Below are positions 43,207 through 51,592 of a DNA stretch of 64,000 bases, one piece after another. Numbering within the stretch: the stretch's first letter is position 1; each line of letters begins with the position of its first letter. The notes beneath the pieces were generated by a model. It had not been told where the DNA came from. It worked only from the letters and a program-made list of their open reading frames with translations, and ran no database searches. The translations under genes were made by a program, and so were the position numbers. The stretch comes from Thermoanaerobaculia bacterium (GTDB taxonomy: Bacteria > Acidobacteriota > Thermoanaerobaculia > Multivoradales > JAHEKO01), in assembly GCA_947259925.1 (NCBI GenBank), contig CAMYOG010000058.1, positions 1 to 64,000 on the forward strand, written 5' to 3'.

Positions 43207-44621
43207 AGGTCCGTTGCGTCCTCGCGCTCGGGGAGCTCGGGGCTCGACGGATCCCCTTGCTCGGTCTTCTCGCGCCGGCTCAGGTTCACCAGCGTCTGCC
43301 CGGCGAACTCGGCGTTCGGCATGGTCAGCAGCGTACCGTCCGCTCTGCGGATCTTCGTCGAGCGCAGGCCCACCTCCTCGAGGCAGCCCTGCTCATCTCC
43401 CATCTGCACGGATTCGCCGATCCGCACGGGCTGATCGGCGTACAGGCTGATGCCGGCGATCAGGTTCTCGAGGGTGCTCTTGGCGGCGAGCGCCACCGCC
43501 AGTCCGCCGACGCCCAACCCGGCGACCATCGCGGTCACCGGCAGACCCAGCCGCTGGCCGGCGAAGAAGACCCACGCCAGGACCAGCACTAGCGCCAGCG
43601 CTCTCGAGCTGACGCGAATGAGCTGCTGGCTCAACGGCCGCTCGAGCGCCAGGCCGCGAACCAGGTACTCGGCCCCTCGAGTCACCACCACGACCGTGAG
43701 CCAGGCGCCGCCGAGCATCGCCACCAGTGTCAGGGCCAGCCGCAGGTAGAGCCCGGGAGCCCCCCAGATGGTCAACTGCTCGAAGCTCGCTCTCCGCACC
43801 ACGAGAGGGATGGCGATCAGCGCCACCGGGCCTAGGAACGCCCAGAGCCGGTTGAGGCCGCGGCTCTCCGCGACGGGCCGCGTGTACTTCCTTCCGGCGC
43901 GAAGCGCGACCAGAACCAGCGTGCCGGCCGCGATCAGCACCAGGCCGAGCCCCACCCACTGCCAGGTCGCTTGCCCCCCGATCTCGCGCTTCGTCCAGGC
44001 GGGGAGGCGGGCGACGAGCGCGCTGATCCACTTCGACTTGCTGCCGAAGCGGAACTCCTCGTAGATGGTTCCTCGCTTGCCAGGCTGGTAGGGCAGATGG
44101 CGCACCCGCTCGAAGAACTCCGCCGTCCGCTCGACGGTTGCGGCCGAGAACAGGAACTGGCCGGCGCGGTCGCCCTCTTCCATCTTGACGATCTCGATCT
44201 CGGTGTGGGGGACCCTCCAGGCGGTCAGCCCCTCCTCTGCGACCCGGCTCGCGTCCGGGATCTCGGATCGCGGCGGCAGCTCGAGGCGGTCGAGGACCTC
44301 CTTGAGGAGCAGGGTCGCCTCGCCGCTGGCACGCTCGGCGGTCCGTGGGGCGAGGCGGCTCGGATCGATACAGCCCTGCGCCACGGCGTACGGTCTCCGA
44401 AAGGCCGGGTCGCCCGCCTGGTAGAGCGCCACGGCTTTGTCGACCGACTCGAGCAGGGTCTCGAGCGTGGCGCGCGGACTCGAACGATCCGGAGGCGCCA
44501 GCGGGTGTGGAGTGCCGGGCGAGGAGGCGGCGGGAGCCTGCGCCGTGAGCGGGGCGACGGCGAGGAGTGCCGCAAGGACGAGCGTATCGATTCGAAGTCG
44601 AACAGTCTGGCTGCTGCGCAT
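43203..44621 (-). CDS. MscS-family channel lacking the C-terminal cytoplasmic domain
   Basis: 472 residues: signal peptide, a periplasmic N-terminal domain ('RRPYAVAQGCIDPSRLAPRT', 'VPHTEIEIVKMEEGDRAGQF'), membrane helices, and the pore helix plus beta domain ('VTAMVAGLGVGGLAVALAAK', 'ENLIAGISLYADQPVRIGES', 'TLLTMPNAEFAGQTLVNLSR'). The paralogue at 48633-50459 continues for ~130 more residues (MscS alpha/beta cage); here it goes directly to the shared tail 'SPELPERED'. The deletion leaves the frame intact. Normally such channels release ions on membrane tension; without the cage, gating would differ. Six bases after the voltage-sensor-like gene, so an operon. Confidence 0.85.
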   Translation of the reverse strand: MRSSQTVRLRIDTLVLAALLAVAPLTAQAPAASSPGTPHPLAPPDRSSPRATLETLLESVDKAVALYQAGDPAFRRPYAVAQGCIDPSRLAPRTAERASGEATLLLKEVLDRLELPPRSEIPDASRVAEEGLTAWRVPHTEIEIVKMEEGDRAGQFLFSAATVERTAEFFERVRHLPYQPGKRGTIYEEFRFGSKSKWISALVARLPAWTKREIGGQATWQWVGLGLVLIAAGTLVLVALRAGRKYTRPVAESRGLNRLWAFLGPVALIAIPLVVRRASFEQLTIWGAPGLYLRLALTLVAMLGGAWLTVVVVTRGAEYLVRGLALERPLSQQLIRVSSRALALVLVLAWVFFAGQRLGLPVTAMVAGLGVGGLAVALAAKSTLENLIAGISLYADQPVRIGESVQMGDEQGCLEEVGLRSTKIRRADGTLLTMPNAEFAGQTLVNLSRREKTEQGDPSSPELPEREDATDL

Positions 44622-44627
44622 CGCCCG

Positions 44628-46022
44628 CTACTCTAACCGAGCGGCCTCGTCCGGCTGCGCCCACTTGCGTACCGACACCGCCGCGCTGATCTCCTCGATC
44701 ACCGCCAGCGAGATCTCGCGGGCGATCCGCTCGAGCTCGCCGTCGGTCAACCCGTCGACCAGCCCGTCGACCGTCTGCGCGAGGATCGATTGCAGCGCCT
44801 CGCGGCCCTCTTCGCTCTCGAGCGTAGCGGCCATGGTGTCGGCGATCGAGTCGAAGACCGCCTGGCCGATGTAGATCACCAGCGGCCGCACCACCCGGTC
44901 GGGCAGCGGCAGACGGCGCAGCGCCTGGGCGCTCTCCACCGCTCGCTCGAGGTTGGCGTCGAGGAAGCCTCGCGCCTGCTGGCGGAGGTCCGCGTTGGCC
45001 AGCACGTCGCGGGTCCTCACCGTGAGCTCGTTGGCGAGGGCATCGCGGTGGGGTTCGACGGTGTCGCGGATGATCTGTTTATGTCGCCCGTCGCGTACCT
45101 CTTCGGCGGTCTCGCTGAGAATCCGCAGGGCGACGATGTCGCTGATCTCCTCGGCGATGATGTTGTAGATGTACGTTCCGGTACGGGTGATGAAGTCGTC
45201 GCCGACGCTCGTCAGCTCGCTCCGTCGCAGGCGCACGTAGATCGACCCGATGCGGATGAGCCGGAAGAGGCGGAACTGGCGGAGGGGGATGATGCCCAGA
45301 AGGTCGTACCAGTTCAGGATCGGGTAGAGAAACCACTTGGCGTAGGTCTTGCGCCGCACCGCCAGAAACCAGCCGGTGTAGAACTCGATGGTAAAGATCA
45401 CGAGAAAGGGCAGATCGATCAGCCAGAAGTGGTCGGTGAGCTTGCCGCCGAGATCGTAGGCGCGGTAGAAGTTGATCGCGAAGTGGCGTCGCGCCTGCGA
45501 ATCGAAGCGTGCGAGCCTCGCCGGCAGCCGCTCGGCGTCCCAGCTCCAGTAGAGCTCGAAGCCCTCGCCGGCGGTCCGAGGCTGCAGGCCCTCGATGCGC
45601 AGCTCGGTACCGAGAGCGGCCTTGACGGCATTGAAGGCGCGCGTCTGCCCCGAGCGCTCGAAAGGACTGTCTTCGAGCATCTCGCGCGAGAGCACCCGGA
45701 GCTCGGCGAGCCGCGGCTCGATCTCGCCGCGGCGTGGCTCGAGGTCCTCCGGAGTCGAGGTGGGCGGCACGATGGCGGTGAGCTCGTCAGTAAGCTCCAA
45801 GTAGCGACTGGTGAGCGGATGCGACTCGATGCCCTTGACTGGATCGTAGATCCGGGTGACCACCGGCAGGTGACGAAAATAGTGCGGTCGCAGCCAGAGG
45901 TAGGTGAGGTCGAAGAGGATCAAGCCGACGTTGATGGTGGCGAGGTAGACCATCAACAGGTCCCACAGAAGCCGCGGAGTGAGCCGCCGGCGGAAGGCGC
46001 GGAAGCGCGTCAGCAGGCCCAC
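44628..46022 (-). CDS. voltage-sensor/ion-transport-like membrane protein
   Basis: Start GTG 46022, not the ORF-track ATG that lies upstream of the promoter. 464 residues: one N-terminal helix ('DLLMVYLATINVGLILFDLT'), a ~110-residue soluble loop, helices 'LIDLPFLVIFTIEFYTGWFL' and 'YPILNWYDLLGIIPLRQFRL', an Arg-rich stretch 'FRLFRLIRIGSIYVRLRRSE' resembling an S4 sensor, and a long helical cytoplasmic C-terminus without a pore motif. So it is ion-transport-like but probably not a channel alone. Expressed with the truncated MscS from a sigma-54 promoter. Confidence 0.7.
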   Translation of the reverse strand: MGLLTRFRAFRRRLTPRLLWDLLMVYLATINVGLILFDLTYLWLRPHYFRHLPVVTRIYDPVKGIESHPLTSRYLELTDELTAIVPPTSTPEDLEPRRGEIEPRLAELRVLSREMLEDSPFERSGQTRAFNAVKAALGTELRIEGLQPRTAGEGFELYWSWDAERLPARLARFDSQARRHFAINFYRAYDLGGKLTDHFWLIDLPFLVIFTIEFYTGWFLAVRRKTYAKWFLYPILNWYDLLGIIPLRQFRLFRLIRIGSIYVRLRRSELTSVGDDFITRTGTYIYNIIAEEISDIVALRILSETAEEVRDGRHKQIIRDTVEPHRDALANELTVRTRDVLANADLRQQARGFLDANLERAVESAQALRRLPLPDRVVRPLVIYIGQAVFDSIADTMAATLESEEGREALQSILAQTVDGLVDGLTDGELERIAREISLAVIEEISAAVSVRKWAQPDEAARLE

Positions 46023-46079
46023 GATTCGAGGGGTATCAGGAGATCTCGCCGGATTCGGCTCACGGTCAGTCGACTCGAT

Positions 46080-46095
46080 TGCAGGCCGAGTGCCA
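46080..46095 (-). promoter_or_regulatory. sigma-54 promoter of the voltage-sensor/MscS operon
   Basis: On the minus strand TGGCACTCGGCCTGCA, GG-N10-GC. Expected start ~46070, giving a ~48-base leader to the GTG at 46022. Confidence 0.7.
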
Positions 46096-46200
46096 GGGAG
46101 CCAGCGCCCCGGCACGAGTCCCGAATGACCCGATTCGAGTTGCTGTTACTCTGGCCCGGCTCATCATAAGCGCAGACCGTTCCGCCGCCTCGAACGACCC

Positions 46201-46223
46201 GCCACGAAATGCTGTCACGGGAT
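46201..46223 (-). promoter_or_regulatory. candidate sigma-54 activator binding site (site C)
   Basis: Minus-strand CCGTGACAGCATTTCGTG, 118 bp upstream of the -24 element at 46094. Confidence 0.65.
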
Positions 46224-46415
46224 ATGGTCTCGCGGAGGACCGTGGAGCCCGTACCGGGAGTCGGCGACGAGGCTCCACCCCGGCATTTCGACAGATTCTT
46301 CGGTGGAACTCGGCGGGGACGGGCGCCTCGCTGGGCACGAGTCCTCGGCGGCTCTCGTCTTGCACCTACTTCTGAAGCTACTTTCACCGTGGCTTCTGAA
46401 CGGGAGGAGCTCGTC

Positions 46416-47798
46416 ATGCCGCCGAGAACCGTCGCTCGGATTCTCTCAGTCGTCCTGCCGGCTGTCGTAACGCTCTTGATGCTGTCCGGCACCGCCTGGG
46501 CCGCCAAAAAGGCAAAGCAGACCGAGACCGTCATCACCGAGGAAGAGCTTCAGCTCGAGCTGATGAGCTACGCGGATCGCTACGCGGCCACGGTCGCACA
46601 AGCGGTCGACGACGTCGAGCGGCTCGACCCTTCGCCCGAGACGCGGCGGGTAGTGCTCGGCGACATGGTCTTCTCGGCGGCGGCCGCCTTCACCACGGCG
46701 GCGGATCCCGAGGTAGATCTCGCCCTGCTCGACCTCGTGGTCATGACCTCGCTGGGCCGGATGGTCTTCGAGGACTACTGGCGTCCACGGATCGGAGCCG
46801 CCGCCGACCCCGCGATTGCCGCCCTGACCAAGCTCGAGAGCGAGGTCTGGACCGTGGCGGCGCCGATTCTCAGCGAGCCGCAGCGGCGCGAGCTCCGCGA
46901 CCGGATCACGGCCTTCCACAGCGCCAACCCGGAGCTGAGCACCTTCAGCCACCTGCGGTTCGCCGACTTTCCATCGCACCAAGAGGGGTCGACACTCCAG
47001 AAGACCAGCGGTCCAGGAGGCGGGATCTTCAAGTCGGTCAAGCACGTCAGCGAGCAGGTGCAGAAGACGCGCATCCTGGCTGAACGCGGCATGTACATTG
47101 CGACCAGGCTGCCCCTGCTCTCGGGAGGGTTCGCCGACATCTGGGTCTCGCGACTCGCGGCCAACCCCGCCGTCGACAAAGTGCTGGCCGACACCCATGC
47201 CTTCGCCGAGGTCGCCGACCGTTTCGCGGTCGTCGCGGAAGGGCTGCCCGAGACGATCACGACCCAGCGCCACGAGGCGATCGAGCAGCTGGGCAGCGAG
47301 GTGAGCGTCCTCCGCGAGGAGGCCTTCGACGACCTCTTCCAGCACATCGCCAGGGAGCGCGAGGAGATCATCCGGCGGATCACCCACGCCGACGAGCAGC
47401 TGGGAGCCCTGCTCGAGGCGCTCAGTGAGACCCTGGCGGAGTCCAACACCCTGGTGGCCGCCGCGGACGATCTGGCCGAGCGTTTCGCCAAGGGACCCGA
47501 AGCCGATCCTTTCGAGATCGAGCCCTACCGATTGACCATCGACCAGGCGGGCGTGCTCGTCCAGCAGCTCACCACCCTGCTCGAGGCGACGCAGGAGACG
47601 CTCGACTCGCCGGGTGCCGAGCGACTGGCACCCGCGGTGAACGAGACGATCGACGCGGTCGGTCGGACCACGCACGAGCTGGTCGACCACACGTTCTACC
47701 GCGCCCTGATTCTGATCGTGCTGGCACTCGTCGGCGCCGTCGTCGCCATGCTCGGCTACCGCTGGCTGGCCAAGCGGATGTTCCCCGAACCGGCCTGA
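46416..47798 (+). CDS. exported coiled-coil protein with C-terminal membrane anchor, unknown
   Basis: Start ATG 46416, six bases after GGGAGGAGC. 460 residues: signal peptide ('ILSVVLPAVVTLLMLSGTAW'), a helical domain with 'VFSAAAAFTTAADPEVDLAL' and 'ESEVWTVAAPILSEPQRREL', long coiled coils (~270-420, 'IAREREEIIRRITHADEQLG'), and a single C-terminal helix ('ALILIVLALVGAVVAMLGYR') followed by basic residues. It looks like a periplasmic rod anchored in the inner membrane. No family recognised. It is adjacent to, but not driven by, the inverted sigma-54 unit. Confidence 0.75.
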   Translation: MPPRTVARILSVVLPAVVTLLMLSGTAWAAKKAKQTETVITEEELQLELMSYADRYAATVAQAVDDVERLDPSPETRRVVLGDMVFSAAAAFTTAADPEVDLALLDLVVMTSLGRMVFEDYWRPRIGAAADPAIAALTKLESEVWTVAAPILSEPQRRELRDRITAFHSANPELSTFSHLRFADFPSHQEGSTLQKTSGPGGGIFKSVKHVSEQVQKTRILAERGMYIATRLPLLSGGFADIWVSRLAANPAVDKVLADTHAFAEVADRFAVVAEGLPETITTQRHEAIEQLGSEVSVLREEAFDDLFQHIAREREEIIRRITHADEQLGALLEALSETLAESNTLVAAADDLAERFAKGPEADPFEIEPYRLTIDQAGVLVQQLTTLLEATQETLDSPGAERLAPAVNETIDAVGRTTHELVDHTFYRALILIVLALVGAVVAMLGYRWLAKRMFPEPA

Positions 47799-47818
47799 TG
47801 CCAAGCTGGGAGTGGGTA

Positions 47819-47994
47819 GTGGTACGGAAAGGGCCGGCGCACCCCAGACGGGGCATAAAGCGCAGCGCCCCCACTCCGTCACCACAAGAGGAGACTTGCC
47901 AGGCCTTGTCGCCTGGCAAGGCTCTCTCGGGCTCCCCGGTCCGAAGGGGCGCGAGCCAGCCCCGGGCGGGGTGCGCCGGCTCTTTCCGTACCAC
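47819..47994. repeat. 176-bp inverted-repeat element (MITE-like)
   Basis: Terminal arms of 27 bases with one mismatch (starting GTGGTACGGAAAG and ending CTTTCCGTACCAC) enclose ~120 bases that contain another hairpin, CTTGCCAGG-ccttgtcg-CCTGGCAAG. No ORF of substance inside. The arrangement resembles a non-autonomous mobile element; no clear target duplication was found. Confidence 0.65.
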
Positions 47995-48048
47995 CACCTG
48001 AGCGTGTGTAGCGCGGTAGTCTGGACCCATGCCACGATCGGAGGAGCG

Positions 48049-48636
48049 ATGAGCGGAAGCAGATGGGGGTCTCGATTCGGTGGGTCGCTGGTGCTCCTCG
48101 CGTGCACATTGACCGCCGCGGTCGGCGCTCAGAACCAGATCGGCCTGAAGCCGGACGAGTTCGCGCTGATGGAGGCGGCCTACACCGGCAGCCTCGAATC
48201 GGTTCAGCGCCTGGTATCCGCGGGTGTCTCCGTGAGCGCGGCCGATGACGAGAACCGCACGGCCCTGATGTGGGCGGCGTTCAACGGCCACGCGCCGGTG
48301 ATCGGCTACCTGCTGGAGAAGGGCGCGGAGGTCGACACCAGGGACGGGAACGGTCGCACCGCTCTGATGTACGCCTCGAGCGGCCCGCATCGAGAGGCGG
48401 TGGAGGTGCTGCTGGAGAACGGCGCCGACGTCAATGCCCAGGGCGAGCTCGAGGGCTTCACGGCGCTGATGACGGCCGCCGCGGAGGGTCAGGTGGAAGT
48501 CGTGCGGCTGCTTCTCAGCCATGGGGCCGACGCCAGCTTGAAGGACAAGGACGGAGACACCGCCGAGAGCTTTGCTGCCCAGAAGGGCCACTCGGCCGTT
48601 GTCGACGTTCTCAGGAACCGGCGCGAGCCGGGCTAG
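48049..48636 (+). CDS. exported ankyrin-repeat protein
   Basis: Start ATG 48049 after GGAGGAGC. 195 residues: signal peptide ('GGSLVLLACTLTAAVGAQ') and four to five ankyrin repeats ('NRTALMWAAFNGHAPVIGYL', 'NGRTALMYASSGPHREAVEV', 'FTALMTAAAEGQVEVVRLLL', 'DGDTAESFAAQKGHSAVVDV'). A periplasmic protein-binding module. Its stop codon overlaps the stop of the convergent MscS gene. Confidence 0.87.
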   Translation: MSGSRWGSRFGGSLVLLACTLTAAVGAQNQIGLKPDEFALMEAAYTGSLESVQRLVSAGVSVSAADDENRTALMWAAFNGHAPVIGYLLEKGAEVDTRDGNGRTALMYASSGPHREAVEVLLENGADVNAQGELEGFTALMTAAAEGQVEVVRLLLSHGADASLKDKDGDTAESFAAQKGHSAVVDVLRNRREPG

Positions 48637-50459
48637 TCCGTGCGCTCCGGAAGCTCGGGATTCGGCAGCTCGCCCCGCTCCCGCCAGCGGGCGACCTGGG
48701 CCTCGACCTCGCGCACCCGCGCCGGGTCGGGTCCGCGGTCCTCGGCGGCGTAGTGGATCTCGGAAGGTAGGGCGAGCGCGGTGCCGGCCTCCTCGACGAT
48801 GGCGAGCGCCCGCATGAAGAGGTCTTGACGGATCTCTTTGAAGCGCGGCCATTCGGTGGTGTTGGCGAAGGCCTGAAACTGAACCTCCAGGAAGTAGGGG
48901 CCGAAGCCGATCAGCTTCGCGTCGGCGTCCTCCGGGTCGAGCTCGGGATGCTCGACCAGCATGGCCTGGAGCTTGGCCAGCAGGTAGTGGAGCTGGTCGC
49001 CGGTGGTGTCGTAGCGCAGGCGCAGCGACGTCTGCAGAAGAGTCTTCTCTCGACGGCTCAGGTTCACTACCGCCAGCTTGGCGAACTCGGCGTTGGGCAA
49101 CGTGAAGAGCGTGCCCTCGGGCGTGCGGATCTTCGCCGAGCGGAGGCCCACCTCCTCGAGACAGCCCCGGCGGTCTCCCAGCTGCAGCCATTCGCCGATC
49201 CGCACCGGCTGATCGGCGTAGAGGCTGATGCCGCCGATCAGGTTCTCGATCGAGCTCTGAGCGGCCAGCGCCACCGCCAGTCCACCGACTCCCAGGCCGG
49301 CGATCATCGCGGTCACCGGCAGGCCCAGGCGCTGGCCGGCGAAGAAGATCCAGGCCAGGACGAGCACCAGGGCCAGGGCTCTCGACGTCACGCGAATGAG
49401 CTGCTGGCTCAACGGCCGCTCGAGCCGCGCGCCGCGGATCAGATGCTCGGCGCCACGCGTCACCACGACGGCCGTCAGCCAGGCGCCGCCCATCATTGCC
49501 AGCACCGTCATGACGAGCCGCAGGTAGAGCCCGGTCTCCCCCCAGATGGTCAGCTGCTCGAAGCTGATCCTCCGAACCAGAAGAGGGATCGCGATCAGCG
49601 CCGCGGGCCCCACGAACGCCCACAACCGGTTGAGGCCGTGACTCTCCGCGACCGGCCGCGTGTACTTCCGGCCGGCGCGAAGCGCGGCTGTCGTCAGCGC
49701 GCCGGCCGCGATCAGGATGAGTACCAGCAACAGCCACTGCCAGGCCGCCTGCCCCGCGACCACCTGCTTCGCCATGTCGGGCAGGCGGGTTACGAGCACG
49801 GTGATAAGGGGCGACTTGCTGCCGAAGCGCAAATCCTCGTAGATAGCGCCCTTCTTGCCGGGCTGGTAGGGCAGATAGCGGACTTGCTGGTAGTAGTCCG
49901 CGACGCGCTCGACGGTCTCGGCCGAGAAGAGGAACTCGCCGGCGCGGTTGCCGTCTTCCATCCTGACGATCTCGATCTCCGTGTGCGGTACCGTCCAGGA
50001 CTTCAGCGCTTCTTCCTCGACCCGGCTCGCGTCCGGGATCTCGGATCGCGGCGGCAGCTCGAGGCGGTCGAGCACCTCTTTGAGGAGCAGCGTCGCCTCG
50101 CCGGCGGCGCGCTCGGCGGTCCGTGGGGCGAGGCGGCTCGGATCGATGCAGCCCTGCGCCACAGCGTACGGTCTGCGATAGCCCGGGTCGCCCGCCTGGT
50201 AGAGCGCCACGGCTTCGTCGAGCGACTCGAGGAGGGTCTCGAGCGTGGCGCGGGGACTGGAGCGATCGGGAGGCTCGAGAGGGTGCGGGGCGCCGGAGGC
50301 CGCCGGAGCCTGGGCCGCGAGGGGAGCGGCGACCATCAGCGCCGCGACGGCGAGCGCGCCGAGTCCGCGGCGGGGATTCCGGCGGCCGCGCGCCCCTCTA
50401 CCCGAGTCGAGCCCGACGGTCGTCCACCTTCCCAAGCTCTGCACTACGTTTTCCCTCAT
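48633..50459 (-). CDS. MscS-family mechanosensitive channel, full length
   Basis: 608 residues after GGAAGGAGGAG. Same plan as the paralogue at 43203-44621: N-terminal signal, periplasmic domain ('RRPYAVAQGCIDPSRLAPRT'), five or so helices, 'VTAMIAGLGVGGLAVALAAQ', 'ENLIGGISLYADQPVRIGEW', 'LFTLPNAEFAKLAVVNLSRR'. It keeps the C-terminal cage ('LRYDTTGDQLHYLLAKLQAM', 'EVQFQAFANTTEWPRFKEIR') and ends 'LPNPELPERTD'. It opens on membrane tension to release solutes. The large periplasmic domain is unlike E. coli MscS. Confidence 0.9.
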   Translation of the reverse strand: MRENVVQSLGRWTTVGLDSGRGARGRRNPRRGLGALAVAALMVAAPLAAQAPAASGAPHPLEPPDRSSPRATLETLLESLDEAVALYQAGDPGYRRPYAVAQGCIDPSRLAPRTAERAAGEATLLLKEVLDRLELPPRSEIPDASRVEEEALKSWTVPHTEIEIVRMEDGNRAGEFLFSAETVERVADYYQQVRYLPYQPGKKGAIYEDLRFGSKSPLITVLVTRLPDMAKQVVAGQAAWQWLLLVLILIAAGALTTAALRAGRKYTRPVAESHGLNRLWAFVGPAALIAIPLLVRRISFEQLTIWGETGLYLRLVMTVLAMMGGAWLTAVVVTRGAEHLIRGARLERPLSQQLIRVTSRALALVLVLAWIFFAGQRLGLPVTAMIAGLGVGGLAVALAAQSSIENLIGGISLYADQPVRIGEWLQLGDRRGCLEEVGLRSAKIRTPEGTLFTLPNAEFAKLAVVNLSRREKTLLQTSLRLRYDTTGDQLHYLLAKLQAMLVEHPELDPEDADAKLIGFGPYFLEVQFQAFANTTEWPRFKEIRQDLFMRALAIVEEAGTALALPSEIHYAAEDRGPDPARVREVEAQVARWRERGELPNPELPERTD

Positions 50460-50682
50460 CGCTCCTCCTTCCCCGCGGCCACTGCCTGACGCGCCTTCAG
50501 GGCCTCCTTACAGCGCCTTCTCGCCGAGCTTGCGACCGGGTACGAGACCAGTATTGCAGGATCAAGGCCCTGTCGCGCCTCTCCGCTCGGGTTGCGCGAC
50601 CAGACGTCCGCCTCCCGAATCGCGGCCTCGTCCCCGACGAAACCACATCGCGAGCTGGGAAGACTCGTCGGTGGAGACGAAG

Positions 50683-50705
50683 ATTCGCCACGGTATTTCG
50701 TGGGC
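50683..50705 (+). promoter_or_regulatory. candidate sigma-54 activator binding site (site D)
   Basis: CCACGGTATTTCGTGG is a five-base inverted repeat in the dispersed motif, about 92 bp upstream of the -24 element. The 437-base intergenic region (50460-50896) contains this unit and, at its left end, a short open stretch 'CKEALKARQAVAAGKEER' resembling the AsmA-like protein's tail, possibly a remnant. Confidence 0.62.
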
Positions 50706-50784
50706 ACGGGCCTAAGTCGCGGCTTCGAGCGCGCGAACGCTGGCTTTTCGAGCTTCTTGCGGTGTCGGAGGCCTGCGAACCGTT

Positions 50785-50800
50785 GGCACTGCTCCTGCAG
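50785..50800 (+). promoter_or_regulatory. sigma-54 promoter of the K+ channel operon
   Basis: TGGCACTGCTCCTGCA, GG-N10-GC. Expected start ~50811, leaving an ~86-base leader. Confidence 0.68.
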
Positions 50801-50896
50801 TCGCACACCGGTATTGAGCGAGTGCAACCCAACGAGCGATCGCGCCTCGTGGAGTGGAGCCCGCGGCAGTGGTGCTCCGCGGCTCGAGGGTGAGCG

Positions 50897-51592
50897 ATGA
50901 CGGCTGGCGGACGGATCGGCAACAACCTGCTTCTCGTGCTGGTGGTCGCGGCCGTCTTCGGCGTGCCCCTCTTTCCGGCGTCGCTGCACTGGCTACTCTA
51001 CAACCTGGCCTACACCGGCATCTACTTTCTGGCCGCGATGGCGATCGAGCGGCACCGCCGAATGATCCTGTTGCTGGCGCTCTCGGCGGTGGCCCTCGAG
51101 TGGACCAGCGACCTGCTCGGCCTGCCGCTCCTCACCGCGCTGGCCGGGATCGTGAACGTCGTCTTTTTCATCTGGATCGCGACCCTGCTGATCGCGCAGA
51201 TCGCGCGCTCGAAGCGGGTGACCGGGCGGCTGATCGTGGAGGCGATCAACGGCTATCTGCTGCTCGGGCTGGTCTTCGCCGCGCTGGTGATACTGCTCGG
51301 AGACCATCAGCCGGGTGCTTACAGCTTCGGCGGTGACGGCGCGTCGGCGGCGGGCTCCGCGATCGAGGCCAGCGACTGCCACTACTACGCCTTCGTCACG
51401 TTCACCACCGTCGGCTACGGCGACCTGCTGCCCGAGACGCCCCAGAGCAAGTCGCTGGCGACGATGATGGGGATGGCGGGCCAGCTGTACCTGGCGGTGA
51501 TCCTCGCCATGCTGGTCGGGAAGTTCAGCTCGAGCACCGGCAGCGGCGACGATCCGCCGCAGGCCGAGTCCGAGAGACGGGAGGAGACATGA
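50897..51592 (+). CDS. potassium channel with TVGYGD filter
   Basis: 231 residues. Three to four N-terminal helices, then 'NGYLLLGLVFAALVILLGDH', the pore loop 'CHYYAFVTFTTVGYGDLLPE' with the canonical K+ selectivity filter, and a final helix 'GQLYLAVILAMLVGKFSSS'. No RCK domain and no Arg-rich S4. It would conduct K+ through the inner membrane. First gene of a two-channel operon under a sigma-54 promoter; its stop overlaps the next ATG. Confidence 0.9.
   Translation: MTAGGRIGNNLLLVLVVAAVFGVPLFPASLHWLLYNLAYTGIYFLAAMAIERHRRMILLLALSAVALEWTSDLLGLPLLTALAGIVNVVFFIWIATLLIAQIARSKRVTGRLIVEAINGYLLLGLVFAALVILLGDHQPGAYSFGGDGASAAGSAIEASDCHYYAFVTFTTVGYGDLLPETPQSKSLATMMGMAGQLYLAVILAMLVGKFSSSTGSGDDPPQAESERREET

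Larger units (their letters stand above)
46060..46340 (-). repeat. inverted regulatory repeat, right copy
   Basis: Reverse-complement relative of 41895-42180, with site C and its promoter in the same relative places. Identity by eye is roughly three quarters with few gaps. The remainder of the 46023-46415 intergenic region holds no gene. Confidence 0.75.
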
